Of a stretch of 64,000 nt of DNA, positions 47,273 to 60,103 are shown piece after piece; positions within the stretch are counted from its first letter, which is position 1; each line of letters begins with the position of its first letter. The position numbers were made by a program, and so were the translations under genes. The notes below the pieces were generated by a model. That model searched no databases. It was given only the letters and a program-made list of their open reading frames with translations, and had not been told where the DNA came from. Source of the DNA: Rotaria sp. Silwood1 (Eukaryota > Rotifera > Eurotatoria > Philodinida > Philodinidae); assembly GCA_905250075.1 (NCBI GenBank), contig CAJNOP010000509.1, positions 9,726 to 73,725 on the forward strand. Reading direction: 5' to 3'.

Positions 47273-50200
47273 ATGGCCACGTCTAATTCATTTCTAATGG
47301 ATTCACTTAGTGATTCTTTATTAGCAGCTATTACAGAAACATCTTTCCATGAATCTAATCATCCACCCGTTGCTGGTAAATTTTTTATTCAAATAGAAAA
47401 AAAAAATTTTTATTTTTACTTTAGAAAAACCTCTTAAACCTTTAAGTGAATTAAATTTACCAATAGCTGTTATTAATTGTTATCAACGTTTTGGTATAAC
47501 ACATCTTTTTGCTTGGCAAGCTGAATGTCTTGAAAAAGCAAGTGCAAATGGTAAATAGAATTTATTTTAATTTTATTCAAATAAGTTTTATATATATATA
47601 TATGTAGGAAAACGAAATTTTATATATTCAGCTCCAGGTTTGTTTTTTATTTGAAAATATTTTTTTTATTTGTAATTGAGTTTTATATAGCTTCAGCTGG
47701 AAAAACTATTGTATCTGAATTACTTCTAATTAAATCAATATTTGAAACAAAACGAAAAGCATTATTTATTGAACCTTATATTAGTATTGTTCAAGAAAAA
47801 GCAAATTATTTTCGAGTATGTTTTTATTAAATTTACTTAAATAAAAAAAAAAAAAAAAATTTTTTTTAGAAACTTTTTTCATCTCTTCATTTACGTATTT
47901 CATCATATGCTAATACAAATGATTCTTATCATTCATTTTTTAATAGTCATATTATAATATGTACAATAGAAAAAGCTAATAGTATAATAAATCGTTTATT
48001 ATCAAATCATAATGATTTAAATCAAATAGGTATTATAATTGTTGATGAATTACATTGGATTGGAGAAATAAATCGTGGTTATTTACTTGAATTATTATTA
48101 AGTAAAATAATTTATTATAATCAGTTACAAACAATAAATAATTCAATACAAATTATTGGTATGAGTGCAATAATACCTAATTTAAATCAATTATCACAAT
48201 GGCTTAATGCTGAAAGTTATGAAACAACATTTCGTCCAATACCACTTGATGAATATATTAAAATTGAATCAATATTATATAATAAACAATTTTTACCTAT
48301 ACGACAATTAAATTTATCTGAACAATGGAATCAAGGTGATAATGAAGGTATAACAGAAATTATTTGGAATATTATTGAACATAATTATTGTAATGTACTT
48401 GTATTTTGTTCGACAAAACATTGGTGTGAAGTTTTAGCTAAATTATTAGCAAAAAATTTTTATCAAATTATTCATGATAAACAAATAAATCCATTAGATA
48501 AAATAAAACTTGAAGATATTATTGAACAATTACGTCGAACTGTAAATAAATAATAAGATTATATTTTAAGATTAATTATTTTTTTTTTGCATAGCCCGCT
48601 GGTCTTGATGTTGATCTTGCATGTTCAATACCAATGGGTGTTGCTTTTCATCATGCTGGTAGAAAAAAATTTTTTTTGTGTTTTTTGTAAAATATAATAA
48701 TTCAATATGTATTATTATTGTTTTAGGTTTAACAATTGATGAAAGAGAAATAATTGAAAATGCTTATCGTGCAAATATTATTCGTGTTATTGTTTGTACA
48801 AGTACATTATCTAGTGGGGTAATTTATATTGAATGTTGCTTGCAAAAAATAATTATTATTATAATTAGGTTAATCTTCCTGCTCGTCTAGTAATTATACG
48901 AAGTCCATTACAAAATGGTCGATGTATTGATTTAAGTACATATCTTCAAATGGTATGATAATATTTGTTAATTTTAAAATATTATTTATTATTTTTTTTT
49001 ATTGAGGTTGGTCGAGCTGGTCGAAAAGGTTATGATGATTATGGTAAAATGAATTATTTAATTGATTTTTTATTTTGTTTTTTGTTTTGATTTAATTAGC
49101 TGAAAGTATTTTAATTTGTTCAAAAAAAGAAGTTAATCTTGTACAAAAAATGTTTGAACAACAAAAAATTAAACCAATAAATAGTTGTTTTTTTGAAAAT
49201 GAAAAACATATAAGTTTTAAACGAGCTTTACTTGAAATTATTTCAAGTGGAAAAGCTAATACAAAAGAACAAATTCTTAAATATATTAAATCAACATTTT
49301 TTTATATTTGTATTAATTCTAATAAATTAATAATAGATGAACAATTAATAATTAATAAATGTCTTAATTGGTTATGTGATAATGAATTTATTTATTGTAT
49401 AGATAAAGAAAATATTGATAATGATAATAATTTACGTTATGAACCAACACAACTTGCTTTAGCAGTTATTAATTCATCTATTAATCCAGATGATGGACTT
49501 AAACTTGTTGTTGAATTAAATAAAGCTCAACGAAATCTATGTCTTGAAAATGATTTACATCTAATCTATCTTGTAAATTGTTTTTTTTTTTTTTTAATAA
49601 ACTTTCATTGATATAATAGCAATTAAATTTAGATAATTCCACAACATTTGATCAATTCAATGTTGCCAACTCTCGATTGGAATATATTTCATACTGTTTG
49701 GCCAACAAGTGCTGTTGAACAACATGTCGCACATTTAGTTGGTGTTAATGGTATGATTGTATATAAAAAAGCAGCATCATTACGTATTGAAAAACGTGAA
49801 TATGAAGAAAAATTAGATGGATTACGTTATGCAAGATTTTTTATTGCACTTATTCTTAATGATTTATTAGCAGAAAAAAATATGTGTGATATAATAAGAA
49901 AATATGAATGTACAAAAAGTTTTATTCAACAATTACAACAAACAACAGCTACATTTACATGTATTGTACAAATATTTGCTGAACGTCTTTCATGGAATAA
50001 TTTAAAACAATTATTAAATGGTTTTCAATCGCGATTAAATTTTGGTATTAAACAAGTATGAAGTTTTATAAAAAAAAATCGTTAGAAAAACAAAAAACCT
50101 TTACTCTTGATCAATAGGAATTATGTGAACTTGTTCGAATTTCAATTTTAAATGCTTGTCGAGCTCGACAACTTTATTCCGATGGTTTTACAACTATTGC

Positions 50201-53200
50201 TTCTTTAGCAAATGGTGATGTTTATGAAATTGAACGAAGTATTCAAAAAGCAGTTCCATTTCAAACGTAAGAATATTTTGTTTTTTTTTTTTTTTTTGAA
50301 GTTTAAATATATTTTCGAAGAGAATAATGAATGTAAATTTAAATCAAGACTCTTCTGAGTTTCTTAGCAATGAAAAAAAGAGACTCAACGACATAAATAT
50401 TTGAGCTGATCTAGAACATTCTAAAACTTTTCTCGAAATTTCAATGACTAAAATACATTCATGCATATTCAAAATAATACAATTTTTGCGATAGATAACA
50501 AAGGCCGTTGGGTGTAGGGCTGTACCGCTCACGCTCATGAGCGCTCATATGAGCGTGAGCGGTACAGCCCTAGTCATATGAGCGTGAGCGACCACCCCTC
50601 ACCTGAGCATGAGCGTAGGGCTGTACCACTCACGCTCATGAGCGTGAGCAGTACAGCCCTAGTTGGGTGCAAGACTTTCAGATCCGAAACTGGTTAACAG
50701 AAAAATTTCAGGCCTATAATCGACTAGACGTACGTCCGAAGGCAACCGGATGAGCTCTAATCGTTTGTAATGTATTGATTTACTACGATCATCATATACA
50801 GATTTTTTTGAGCTTATGAATATGTACAAAAGATTCATTTGCCCATTAGATCAATGGTTAAAATAATAATACTGTTAAATTAAGAAAAAGAGACCTTTCA
50901 CTTAGTTTTGATAAACTAAATAAAATTCTATGTAGAGCAGCACAACAATTAGCTGATGAACGTATGGGTCAAGTAAGACGTGATCAATATTGTATATTTG
51001 TACCTGGTCGACCACCATTAACAAATGCACAAGCAGCAAAAGAAATTATTGAAGAAGCTAAAATATTACTTCAACATGATTTACAAGCTATGGGTTTTGG
51101 TATTGTTATTCAAAAATCACAAAATGAGAATAAAGGTAGAAATCTTTTTTTTTTGTTTTTGAATTTATCAATATACTTTTTTGTTTTTTGATTTTCTTGA
51201 TAGATGAACATATTTCAAATTCGGATACAGATTCAGATGAAGAAGAAAATGATAATGATAATGATAATTTTTCACCAAAATTATCTTCAACTATACAATT
51301 TCCATGTTTACTTGATGATAAAAATATAAATGTTCGTAATGCTTATCTTGATGGAAAATATATTTGTTCAGAATTTATTTTAATGATTGAACATAAAGAA
51401 ACTATTGCTATTAGTTGTTTTACTAAAAAAATAACAAAAACAATTTCGAGTATATAATTTAAATTATTTATTTTTTTTATTTAAAATTATAAGATTTATT
51501 TTTTTTTCTTTCTTCTCCTAGATCCAAATGTTTTTCATATTAATAATCAAGAAGAATTATATTTACAATATGTTGCTTGTGCTTTTAGTGTTCATAAAGT
51601 TTATATCATTGACATCGCAGAAGATGAACAATGTAAGATATGAAAAGCACGTTAGTCATGTTGAATATCTATGCAAATAATGTTTTGTCTGTCAGGATTC
51701 ATTATATCCGATGATTGTTCTACATCATAATTAATATTAGCGGTTAATGCAGCTCTACACAACTACTGTCTTTGTATTCCAACTAACATATTCTTGTCGG
51801 CACAAAATTTATAAGATGAACATCTACTCAATCGACAAATTATGGCGGTCAAAAAAAAACAAAAACGTTCTCATAAGGATTTCACTAAAATTTAAAATAT
51901 GCTTTAAAATACTCGATGAAACTCCGTATCATTGGATATATGCGAGAAAATCTAAATTTCGCTTTGAAAAACATGATTTTTAAAAATTCGTCTAAAAATG
52001 TCATTAAGTGTTTGTTCAAAGTCTTATTCTTTTCAACAACAACAGCGAAAGCTTTCAAAACAATTGTAGAAGCATAGAACATGACATTCTCTATCCATCA
52101 GTGCCAAATACTTTACTTTTAGTATAGTTTCTAATGAACGAAAATTTACTGGACTTCTGCAGAAAATCAGAACTCGTAGTTTGAATATTGAGTCAGTGTT
52201 CATCTTTTAAATTTTACGCCGACAAAAGAAAAGTTATTTGAAAAAATCATTAATACAGCAAAAGCGAATATGTAGTTTTCATTAGGTTCATAATCAAAAT
52301 TATTTTTGTCAGTTGTATCGAATATCTTGATAGACCGATGATCACTGGAGAGCTGCGGATCCACGTTTTTTTGGACCCGAGCCCAACTGGATCCGAGTCT
52401 AGGACCAGTCAAGCCTAGACTCGAGTTTTGTTTACACTGAAATATAGTATTAGAGAGCTGCAACCCGAAGTTATGGTGGACCAGGACCCGGTGGGGCTTG
52501 GGTCCGGCTCTGGACGGATCCGCAGCTCTCTAGTGATCACCGTCACCATTTTATTCCTATTCTTATTCAACTGGTGATATTTGATCTCTTCAATACAATT
52601 TGTTATACAATAAACCATTTTTCTACTTTAGACTTTCAACAACATCGAATGTCGGCACTTATTCATATACGAGAAAAGTTAATGAATCGACAACATAATG
52701 TAATTGTATTCAATGCATTGCATACATTATTTACACTTTCATCTTATTTAGCTATACCAAGAGTATATGGTTGGTATTATTTTGTTAAATAATTTTATTA
52801 ATTATTCTAAATTTTTTAGCACGAATTATTGATTTACAAGTATGTGCATGGTTAAAACAAGATCCTATTGATAGCGAACGTATTTCAACTTGGATTGAAG
52901 AACATCATAGTGTACTTCAATTTGATAGTAAAAAAGAAAAACAAAATAATTAAAATTTTTTCTATTATTTTATTTTAATAGAAAGTCTTGATGCATATAA
53001 AGATCATTGTCATCGTGAAATGGTATATTTTAAAATTGCTGGTGAAGTTCTTCTTTATGCATCAATTGTTCCAATAATTGAACAACAAATGAATAAAATA
53101 AATTTATGGAATTATTATATAACTATTGAAATGCCAGCATTGAATATTATTCTACAAATGTTACTCAATGGAATTTTAATTGATCGTGAAGAATTAATTA

Positions 53201-55637
53201 ATGCTCGAGAAGATCTTCTTGTATATTTAAATATATATTTAATTCTGATATTTATGATTTATTTTAGACTCTAATGAATAAACTTGAATTACAAGCATAT
53301 CGTTTAGTTAAACGTCGTTTTAAAATGAATAGACAAAAAGATCTTATAAAAGTTAATAAAAAAAAAATATATATTTTTTTTTAGTAAAATTTTATTTTTA
53401 GATTCTTTATGGTGAACTTCATTTACCAATACAACGTACACCACATGGTCGTATATGTTTAAAAAAATCTTATTTAAATATTTTAGCTAATAAACATCCA
53501 TTACCAAAATTAATTACTGAATATCGACAAATTCAAAGTGCACTTGATCGATGTATTGATCGTTTTGAACAAGTAGATATTCAAATTGAAAATTTCGATA
53601 TTTATCTTCTATTTTTTTTTTCATTTAGTATATTAATGAACCAATTAAACCACAATCATTACAACGTTTACGACGAGAAGCTTCATGGCAAACTGAACGT
53701 ACTTATGCTTATTGTCATTTTTTTACAGTAACTGGACGTATGATTGTTATTAATCCACCATTACAACATGTTCCAAAACGTTTTCTTATTCAATCATTAC
53801 AAAAAGAATCAATAGTTCGATTAAGAAAAATGATTATTGCTCGAACAGGTAATAGTAAATATTGTAAAACAAAACAAAAGTAACTTCGTGTATTTGTATT
53901 GATACTACAAAATTATCTATCAATAAAAATGTTCAATAGATAAGATCTGATTGGCAAAACCTAAGGAGAATTTACTGCTGCCCCTTCCATAGATCATGAC
54001 AAGAAATTTGATAATATTCTTCTTGAGAGTATGAATAACATGTTTCACATTTTAATTCCATAAGAACTTGAAACTACTCTTGTTCAGGTCTATCTCTATA
54101 CAAAATTTCAAATCGAAACTCGGAAACTAGTTGTCCTGATGAAAACCATTCAAAGAAAAAAAAAGTATGTGTTTATCTGAAACTTCAAAGATAATCGAAA
54201 GGCTGTAAGACTTGTTCCAGAGTGAATTTTTCAACTTAAATACCATTCTTGCATAAAAATTCTTGAGGAACTTTTCATTGTATTTAAAAATGTTGTTAAT
54301 TCTTCTAATTTAAAGTAGATCAAGAAGGAGAGATATACCAGTGACAAAGAAATTTCTCCGAGTGATAAATTACTTTTAAAATGAGTTTGAATTTCTTAGA
54401 TAGATTCTATCAAAATTAGAGGAAACGAAAAATTATTCGTGTTTATGAGTCTGATACTTTCAAAACATACTGATCCTATTGAGAAGTTTATTTATGTAAA
54501 ATTTAAAATCAAAAATCGATTTCAAGAAAACAGATTCGTGAACATGAGTCTTTGAATTTTTGTTCAATAAAATACATGACGTTATCATAACTGATCTAAT
54601 ATTTTAGTTTTATATTACATAATTTTGTTAGTAGATAAATTTTTGTACTTTTTCTAAATTATTTTCATTGTTTTATTAAAAATACAATATCTTTCTAGAT
54701 TTTCAACTTGTTTCATTTGATTATTCTCAATTGGAATTACGTATTCTTGCACATCTATCAAATGATGAAAAATTAAAAACACGTTTAATAAATGATACTG
54801 ATTTTTTCATATCACTTGCTGCTGATCTTTTAAAAAAATCTGAACATGAAATAACATGTGAACAACGTCAAAATGCTAAACAAGTATAAAATTCTCTTTT
54901 TCTTCTTATTACTAATCATGTTTAATATTTTTTGATTCATTCCTAGATATGTTATGGTATTCTTTATGGAATGTCAAAAGAAACATTTGCACGTGAAACA
55001 CAAATGAATATAAATGATGCTGAAGAATTTATTGAAAATTTTTATAAAACATTTCCTATAATGACTCAATATCTAAATGATATTAAACAACGAGTTCTTG
55101 AAACTGGTTTTGTACAAAGTATTTATGGACGTTCATTATATTTTGATTTAAATCATATGACATCGAATGAAATGATGAAAGCTCGAGTAATTTAAATTCA
55201 TTTTTTCTGTTTTCAAAAAAAAAAGAAAATTTACTTTTTTTTGAAAAAGATGGAACGACAAGCAATAAATTTTGTTATTCAAGCATCTGCTTGTGATATA
55301 ATGAAAGTGGCCATGGAACGTATTAATCAAACATTAGATCGAACATTTCCTTTTGATTTAAAAAGTAAAAAAAATCTTTTTTTTTTCGTAAACAAAAACA
55401 AAAACAAAAATGATATAATGATTTATTTGTTTAGTTCGTCCAACACCTATTCGACCAGTTTATCTTGTTTTACAAATTCATGATGAATTAATATTTGAAA
55501 TTGAAATAAGTTTACGTACAAATGAAATTATTAATATAATTCGTCATGCAATGGAAAGAAATGATTATATTAATTTATTATTACCAGTACAAATTAAATC
55601 GGGTGATAATTGGGAATCAATGATATCCGTTGTATAA
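47273..55637 (+). CDS. POLQ: DNA polymerase theta (helicase-polymerase), compact form
   Basis: 25 exons by my splicing, about 1545 aa: starts at 47273, 47425, 47608, 47691, 47870, 48595, 48727, 48869, 49007, 49100, 49633, 50118, 50936, 51204, 51522, 52632, 52820, 52982, 53268, 53402, 53629, 54699, 54947, 55250 and 55435; stop 55637. Helicase: APASAGKT (about 84-92), DELH (about 187), AFHHAG, SSGVNLPAR, QMVGRAGR. Family-A polymerase: TVTGRMIV, motif A DYSQLELRI (about 1306), motif B RQNAKQICYG, motif C IHDELIFE (about 1494). It joins broken ends by microhomology. The linker between halves (about 840-980, acidic SDTDSDEEEND) is far shorter than in human POLQ (about 2590 aa). Junctions at 51449/51522 and 52769/52820 are the least sure. 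Introns 12, 15 and 21 are long; the first two hold MITEs. Confidence 0.93.
50515..50661. mobile_element. hAT-like MITE of GCTCATGAGC hairpins in a POLQ intron
   Basis: GTTGGGTG lies outside both ends (50507-50514, 50662-50669). Ends TAGGGCTGTACCGCTC and its near-complement. The body is two hairpins of CTCACGCTCATGAGCG, each ending in GTACAGCCCTA, separated by about 35 bp. So a full short copy seems to have been duplicated inside the element. Confidence 0.85.
52346..52532. mobile_element. hAT-like MITE with GAGAGCTGCGGATCC ends in a POLQ intron
   Basis: ATGATCAC (52338-52345) and GTGATCAC (52533-52540) are an 8-bp duplication with one mismatch. Ends TGGAGAGCTGCGGATCC and GGATCCGCAGCTCTCTA are inverted. 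The inside holds GGACCCGAGCCC, GGACCAGGACCCGG and TCTAG-type pairs. Confidence 0.75.
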
Positions 55638-57000
55638 AGAAATCGATATTTTTGATTATTATTTTGTAAAAAAAAACAAATAAATCTGTTTGTTTGATAA
55701 TTTTCTGAGCATGCTCGAAAATATGATTTAATATTAAGAGTTTATCCGTTAAAGAAAATAAAGATTTTCTTACACAATTATATTTACAAAAATTAAATAT
55801 TTTATTACAATAGGACGCACTCTCTATTAAATGTTCTAGTTCCATCATTAGCTTCTCTACAAAACGAGTAGAATGAACGTAGTAAAATTGTTTTAACCAA
55901 TTACATAGTTATACAGAAAAATTATCCTAATGTGAAAAAACTTTTTATCGTTGACTAGAAATACAGTAGTGGACAGTTAAGATTTTTTAACTTTCAAGGG
56001 ACATTGCGAGATAATAAAAAGCTTTTGAGATCGACCTTTTTTCGTTCAATAGAGTCTACTGCCCAATAATTTCATTTTTCGCCGGATGAATTGATAACCG
56101 AAAAACGATTCGAAACCACTATATATATAATTAATTAGAGCATTATGAAATTGATCGATTACAATCTCAAAGTTAATTAAGTATGTTACCTAGCTGAGAC
56201 AGAGATGGAATCGGTACCGATCTATATTTTTCACTTTCCTGCTCTATGATGGTATTCACATGAAAAAACAACTGGCACTAAGACTAGTCTCATTGATTAC
56301 AAAGGAATTGATTTCTAGAATGCTTCTCAATAAGACTATTGTTATCAATGATGAAACGTTATACCAGTATGCATGAAAGTACGAAAGTAGCCCACAAGAG
56401 AGTTCACTATAAAACAAGATTTCATTTTAAGCCTCAGCCTGTGGTCTGTAGATCGATATTTTGTCGGTAGGTCGGATTTTTTCTGATAAACTAACATATC
56501 ATCAGCATCCTGTTTAGGATCGGTTCCATCTATGAGCTGAGGATCTGGGTATAGATGAAAAAAAGAATGAGATCTCCATATACACTCAACTTCTACGTTG
56601 GCTACCGACTGTGATAGTAACTAATTGATTGGATAAGGAACGACTTTGGTCTTCAAATTTCTTTTGTTCAAAGATTTCAAATAAAATAGCTTATATTATA
56701 TTTGGGCTATTGTATGTGAAACCTTTGAATGAAGGTAGTTCACTAATACTCTTAAGTCTTCATAGAAACTGATATTGTTTTAAGATTTTATCACAATGCA
56801 TAGAGACAATTAAACATTTTAATTTCTACTTCCCGTTAATACACTCAATGACAAAAATCTCATCTCAAGAGATTCGTTAATTAGTCACACTCATGATATA
56901 ATTAATTGTTTATTTTTCTTCAACGTTATTTATTTCAAAAAAACTAAAAAGAAAAATAAATCTTATCATCTATTAATTTATTAAAATTTTTTACGCTAAA
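55638..57000. other. intergenic region, no gene recognised
   Basis: 3' UTR of POLQ, then AT-rich sequence. Minus-strand ORF 55594-55848 has no family signal. No transposon ends seen. Confidence 0.45.
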
Positions 57001-57286
57001 TTATTTGCAACTAAAACAGTTGGTTTTGGTAACTACATTTAATTCATTTTCATTTAAATGATTATTCGTAATTATAACTTTATCAGCATCTTGTAAGACA
57101 GTAATAGCCTTACCATTATTATCTCCAAAATAATTATTATTAATCATAGCTTGTCCATGTTGAATCTCAATAGTTGATAATGTTTTATTCCATTGATTAA
57201 ATAATAAATCCCTAATCGAAATTAAACCTGAATGTGACCAAATAAGATTTTGATAAAATTGTCCCCAAAATGATGCACCACGGACA
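57001..57286 (-). pseudogene. 3' fragment of a parallel beta-helix-like protein gene
   Basis: About 95 C-terminal residues ending in CFSCK. The stretch HGQAMINNNYFGDN, GKAITVLQDADKV, IITNNHLNENE shows the NNxF/NNHL rhythm of right-handed beta-helix (pectate-lyase-like) coils. The frame has no start: going upstream it reads VRGASFWGQFYQ and then enters TGTGGG-type repeats. It is cut exactly at the cassette, and nothing of it continues on the far side. Confidence 0.6.
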
Positions 57287-57406
57287 GGGTGTGGGGTGGG
57301 TGTGGGTGGGGTGTGGGTATACACATCACTAGATTCGCAGACCCACTTCCACACCACACACCCACACCCACTGACATCGACGCCCACATCCACATCCCAC
57401 ACCCTC
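57287..57406. repeat. TGTGGG / CCCACA inverted cassette at a gene-gene breakpoint
   Basis: G-rich arm GGGTGTGGGGTGGGTGTGGG at 57287-57319, a spacer of about 25 bp with ACACATCACTAGATTCGC, C-rich arm CCACACCACACACCCACACC onward at 57340-57406. Left neighbour is the broken 5' side of the beta-helix fragment; right neighbour is the broken 3' side of the glycosidase-like pseudogene. Confidence 0.9.
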
Positions 57407-57411
57407 TAGAT

Positions 57412-58824
57412 CAGCATTGAATGTTAATGCTGAGAACATCTGTTGCTCGAGCCATGGGCATCAGCCATCGTCGACCAAGTTCAATATCACTACATAAAGG
57501 GTGAAATCCATCGTCTGTTGCCTAAGCCGATTCTGTTCGTACCAGATCAAGTTCCAATTACGTGTTGAATCTGAGAATAAGTCCATCGAAAATGCATCAT
57601 TACTCGGCGGAGCAACTTTTTTGTTGATCGAATTAATGACAAACGCGTATTTATCAGCATAGCCAGTATCTGATGCCCAATAGTGATTATGTGCAGCCAT
57701 CGGGATACGATTTAGTCGATGATAAAGCACTGGAAAGCAATCAGAAAAGATATCTGGTCACTCCATCCACCCAGAAGCGCCATCTGCTAACCCTTTGTAA
57801 TACCATCAAGAGTCCAGCTGCATATAATGAATGGGCAATCCGATATTTTGAATCGGTTGTTATTGTCTCTTCATAGTTCATTCCTCCTTCAATATGATAG
57901 TAATAATATCCACCATTGTCTGTATAGTAGCTTAGATAACGAATAGTTAAATCGTTGAGACGATATTCCTTCGTACGATTCGATGCTTGTTGTGTTGATT
58001 GACCTCATTCTTGCATAACCACGTTCGCGCCTTTTGATGAATAGTACAAAATCATTGAATTTGAATGATTTACTGGAATCATCGGAATGGAACTGAACAT
58101 TTCATATTCAAGTGCGTTTTCACTTGGATAGAGGAAAGTGGCTATAGATTGTGAGAAAGGCGAGAGAACCACTGCATCGCCTTATTCTTGCTGAGTAAGA
58201 TGGAATACAACCAAAGATCCTTCCATAACACTTCTGTTGATTGCTTCATTTGTAATGCCCTACTGTTCAGCATTCGTCTTCACTTCTTCCACCATAAAGT
58301 CCTATGGAAAGATTCATCAATAGACAAATTAACATAAAGAGAATATCTCTCACCTCCGAATGAGAGAAAGTCTCGATGATCATCGACAGTAATCTGTTCG
58401 ATGGCAACGGATGAGAAAACAGATCGAATTTGATACATATCGAGATTAACCGTACTAGAGTCAGCAGTTGATCACCCGTATTTAAATGAAAAGTAATCGC
58501 TAGCAGAAAACCCCATTGTCGTACAGAAGCAGTCACATTCGTTGCTGTTCCATCTCGAGTAAGTCGATAGATCAATTGGGTTTGGTTCTATGTATTTAGA
58601 TTAAAATCATTGCCTTGAAAATTATGAGTGTCGATCGGAGATAGAGAACCATCATCAGATTTGTACCAGCGATTGTCAGCATACAAAGCTGTATGAGATG
58701 AGCGAAACCACACTTGATCATTGATACTAATATTGTACTCACTGTTGACTCAATTAATTGACGCACTGACATCGCCAGTACAAAAAACTGCTAGCAGAAT
58801 AATGGCTACTAACACAACATACAT
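57412..58824 (-). pseudogene. secreted glycosidase-like (TIM-barrel type) protein, decayed and 3'-truncated
   Basis: From the ATG at 58824 a signal peptide is clear (MYVVLVAIILLAVFCTGDVSA), then WFRSSHTALYADNRWYKSDDG, TASVRQWGF, IEGGMNYEETI, MAAHNHYWASDTGYADKY, PPSNDAF-MDLFSDSTRNW and WYEQNRL. These blocks recall a family of large secreted invertebrate proteins with a glycoside-hydrolase-like barrel, which I cannot name with certainty. Inactivation: at least five in-frame stops (after SIN, NLNT, NAEQ, TQQE and MQE) and frameshifts near 58380, 57770 and 57470. The 3' part stops near 57412, where the telomere-like cassette begins. Confidence 0.6.
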
Positions 58825-60103
58825 CTCCAAACAGATATTAATCGAAATGATAATGTTCGTTATCTCAACCGACTACGTTTCTCTATTAGCTTTGTTTGAC
58901 CAAGACAAATATCAAGTGACATATCAAGGAGCGATATACAATGGCTATCATCTCTGCCAAAAACCGTTATTTTAAAAATCTAATTGTACAATGAATCAAT
59001 GTTTTCGACGAGGATCTGTCAATATAGATGATACTGACATCTTGTGTTAACGCAAAAATACATTGTTTTCTAACCGATTAGTACTGAACGAAATTATTTT
59101 CAGTATATCAATTACTTGCATCCAAAGTTCGATGTCTTTTCAAATTGCGCTCTTTTATTTATTTCACAACTATTTGTTTGACACAGCAGAAATGACCTTG
59201 AATCGTTTTTGAAATCACGCGTTGTTGACATCTGAAAATTATTATTGACGAAAACAAAACCCACTATCCTTTTGAACTTTAATAAATACAAGTTTGAATT
59301 GATTTGATTAGATCATTCTGTTTCGTAAAAATGAATGAATATTATACCGTATATCATTTATAGGAAAACAAAATATGGAATCTATCGTATCAACTGAATA
59401 TATTTGTGATAAAATAATTTTAGCTAAATTAGTATGATAGATATAATAAAAATATATTTTTTCATTTATAACTAATTTAATAATGTCTATACAAGGTTCA
59501 GATTAAACATATACATTGTGAAAAGAAACTAATTGCATATTCTTGTTATTTTTCGTCAAACTATGTAATATAAATTGGTTAAGACAATTCAGATAAATGA
59601 GTCAAATTTATACTAATCGGGAACATAACAAATCCACACAGATCGATGATAAATGGACGACAATCATGGATAAGTGAAATACAAATCTTCATTGAATCTA
59701 TCATTCTTCATGCCATTATAAATGTACAGTCCTATTCTGTGGCACATCAAGTTATTGAGTAACCTTTAACAAGGACAAAATGTTTGTCTCACATAATAAT
59801 ACACTTATGGATGACGCTTCTATGCTTGCGCGAGAGAAAGAATGATATGTTGATTGTACATCCACAAGCCTGTCTATTTTAGACGCTGTTTATATGGTAA
59901 AAATAATTGTTGTTTCTTCCTCTGCTTATCTCGCATCAGAAAAACAAACTAATCAACATAGACCAGTAATAGATCTGTCATGGTTTTGTTTTCGTATGAA
60001 TATGTGTGGAATGGCGATATATAAACAATAGCAGAAGAGATTCATCGTTCTTATTCATCTAGTATTTTACTTGTAGTATATTTTCTATAGTAAGGTAAAG
60101 AAG
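58825..60103. other. intergenic region with the transgelin-like gene promoter
   Basis: AT-rich, no gene recognised. The last 100 bp hold a TATA-like box and a possible 5' UTR. Confidence 0.45.
60017..60025 (+). promoter_or_regulatory. putative TATA box of the transgelin-like gene
   Basis: ATATATAAA in GGCGATATATAAACAATAGC, 79 bp upstream of the ATG. TATA boxes are common in muscle-type genes, and the spacing leaves room for a 40-50 nt leader. No CArG box was found nearby. Confidence 0.35.

Noticed and set aside
54060-54560. Possible inverted repeat in the long POLQ intron 21
   Set aside because: The similar stretches (TACAAAATTTCAAATC and TGTAAAATTTAAAATC) run in the same direction and are short; no ends or duplication found.
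47273-57406. A causal link between the POLQ gene and the telomere-like scars
   Set aside because: Physical closeness in one window is not evidence for function; kept only as a hypothesis.
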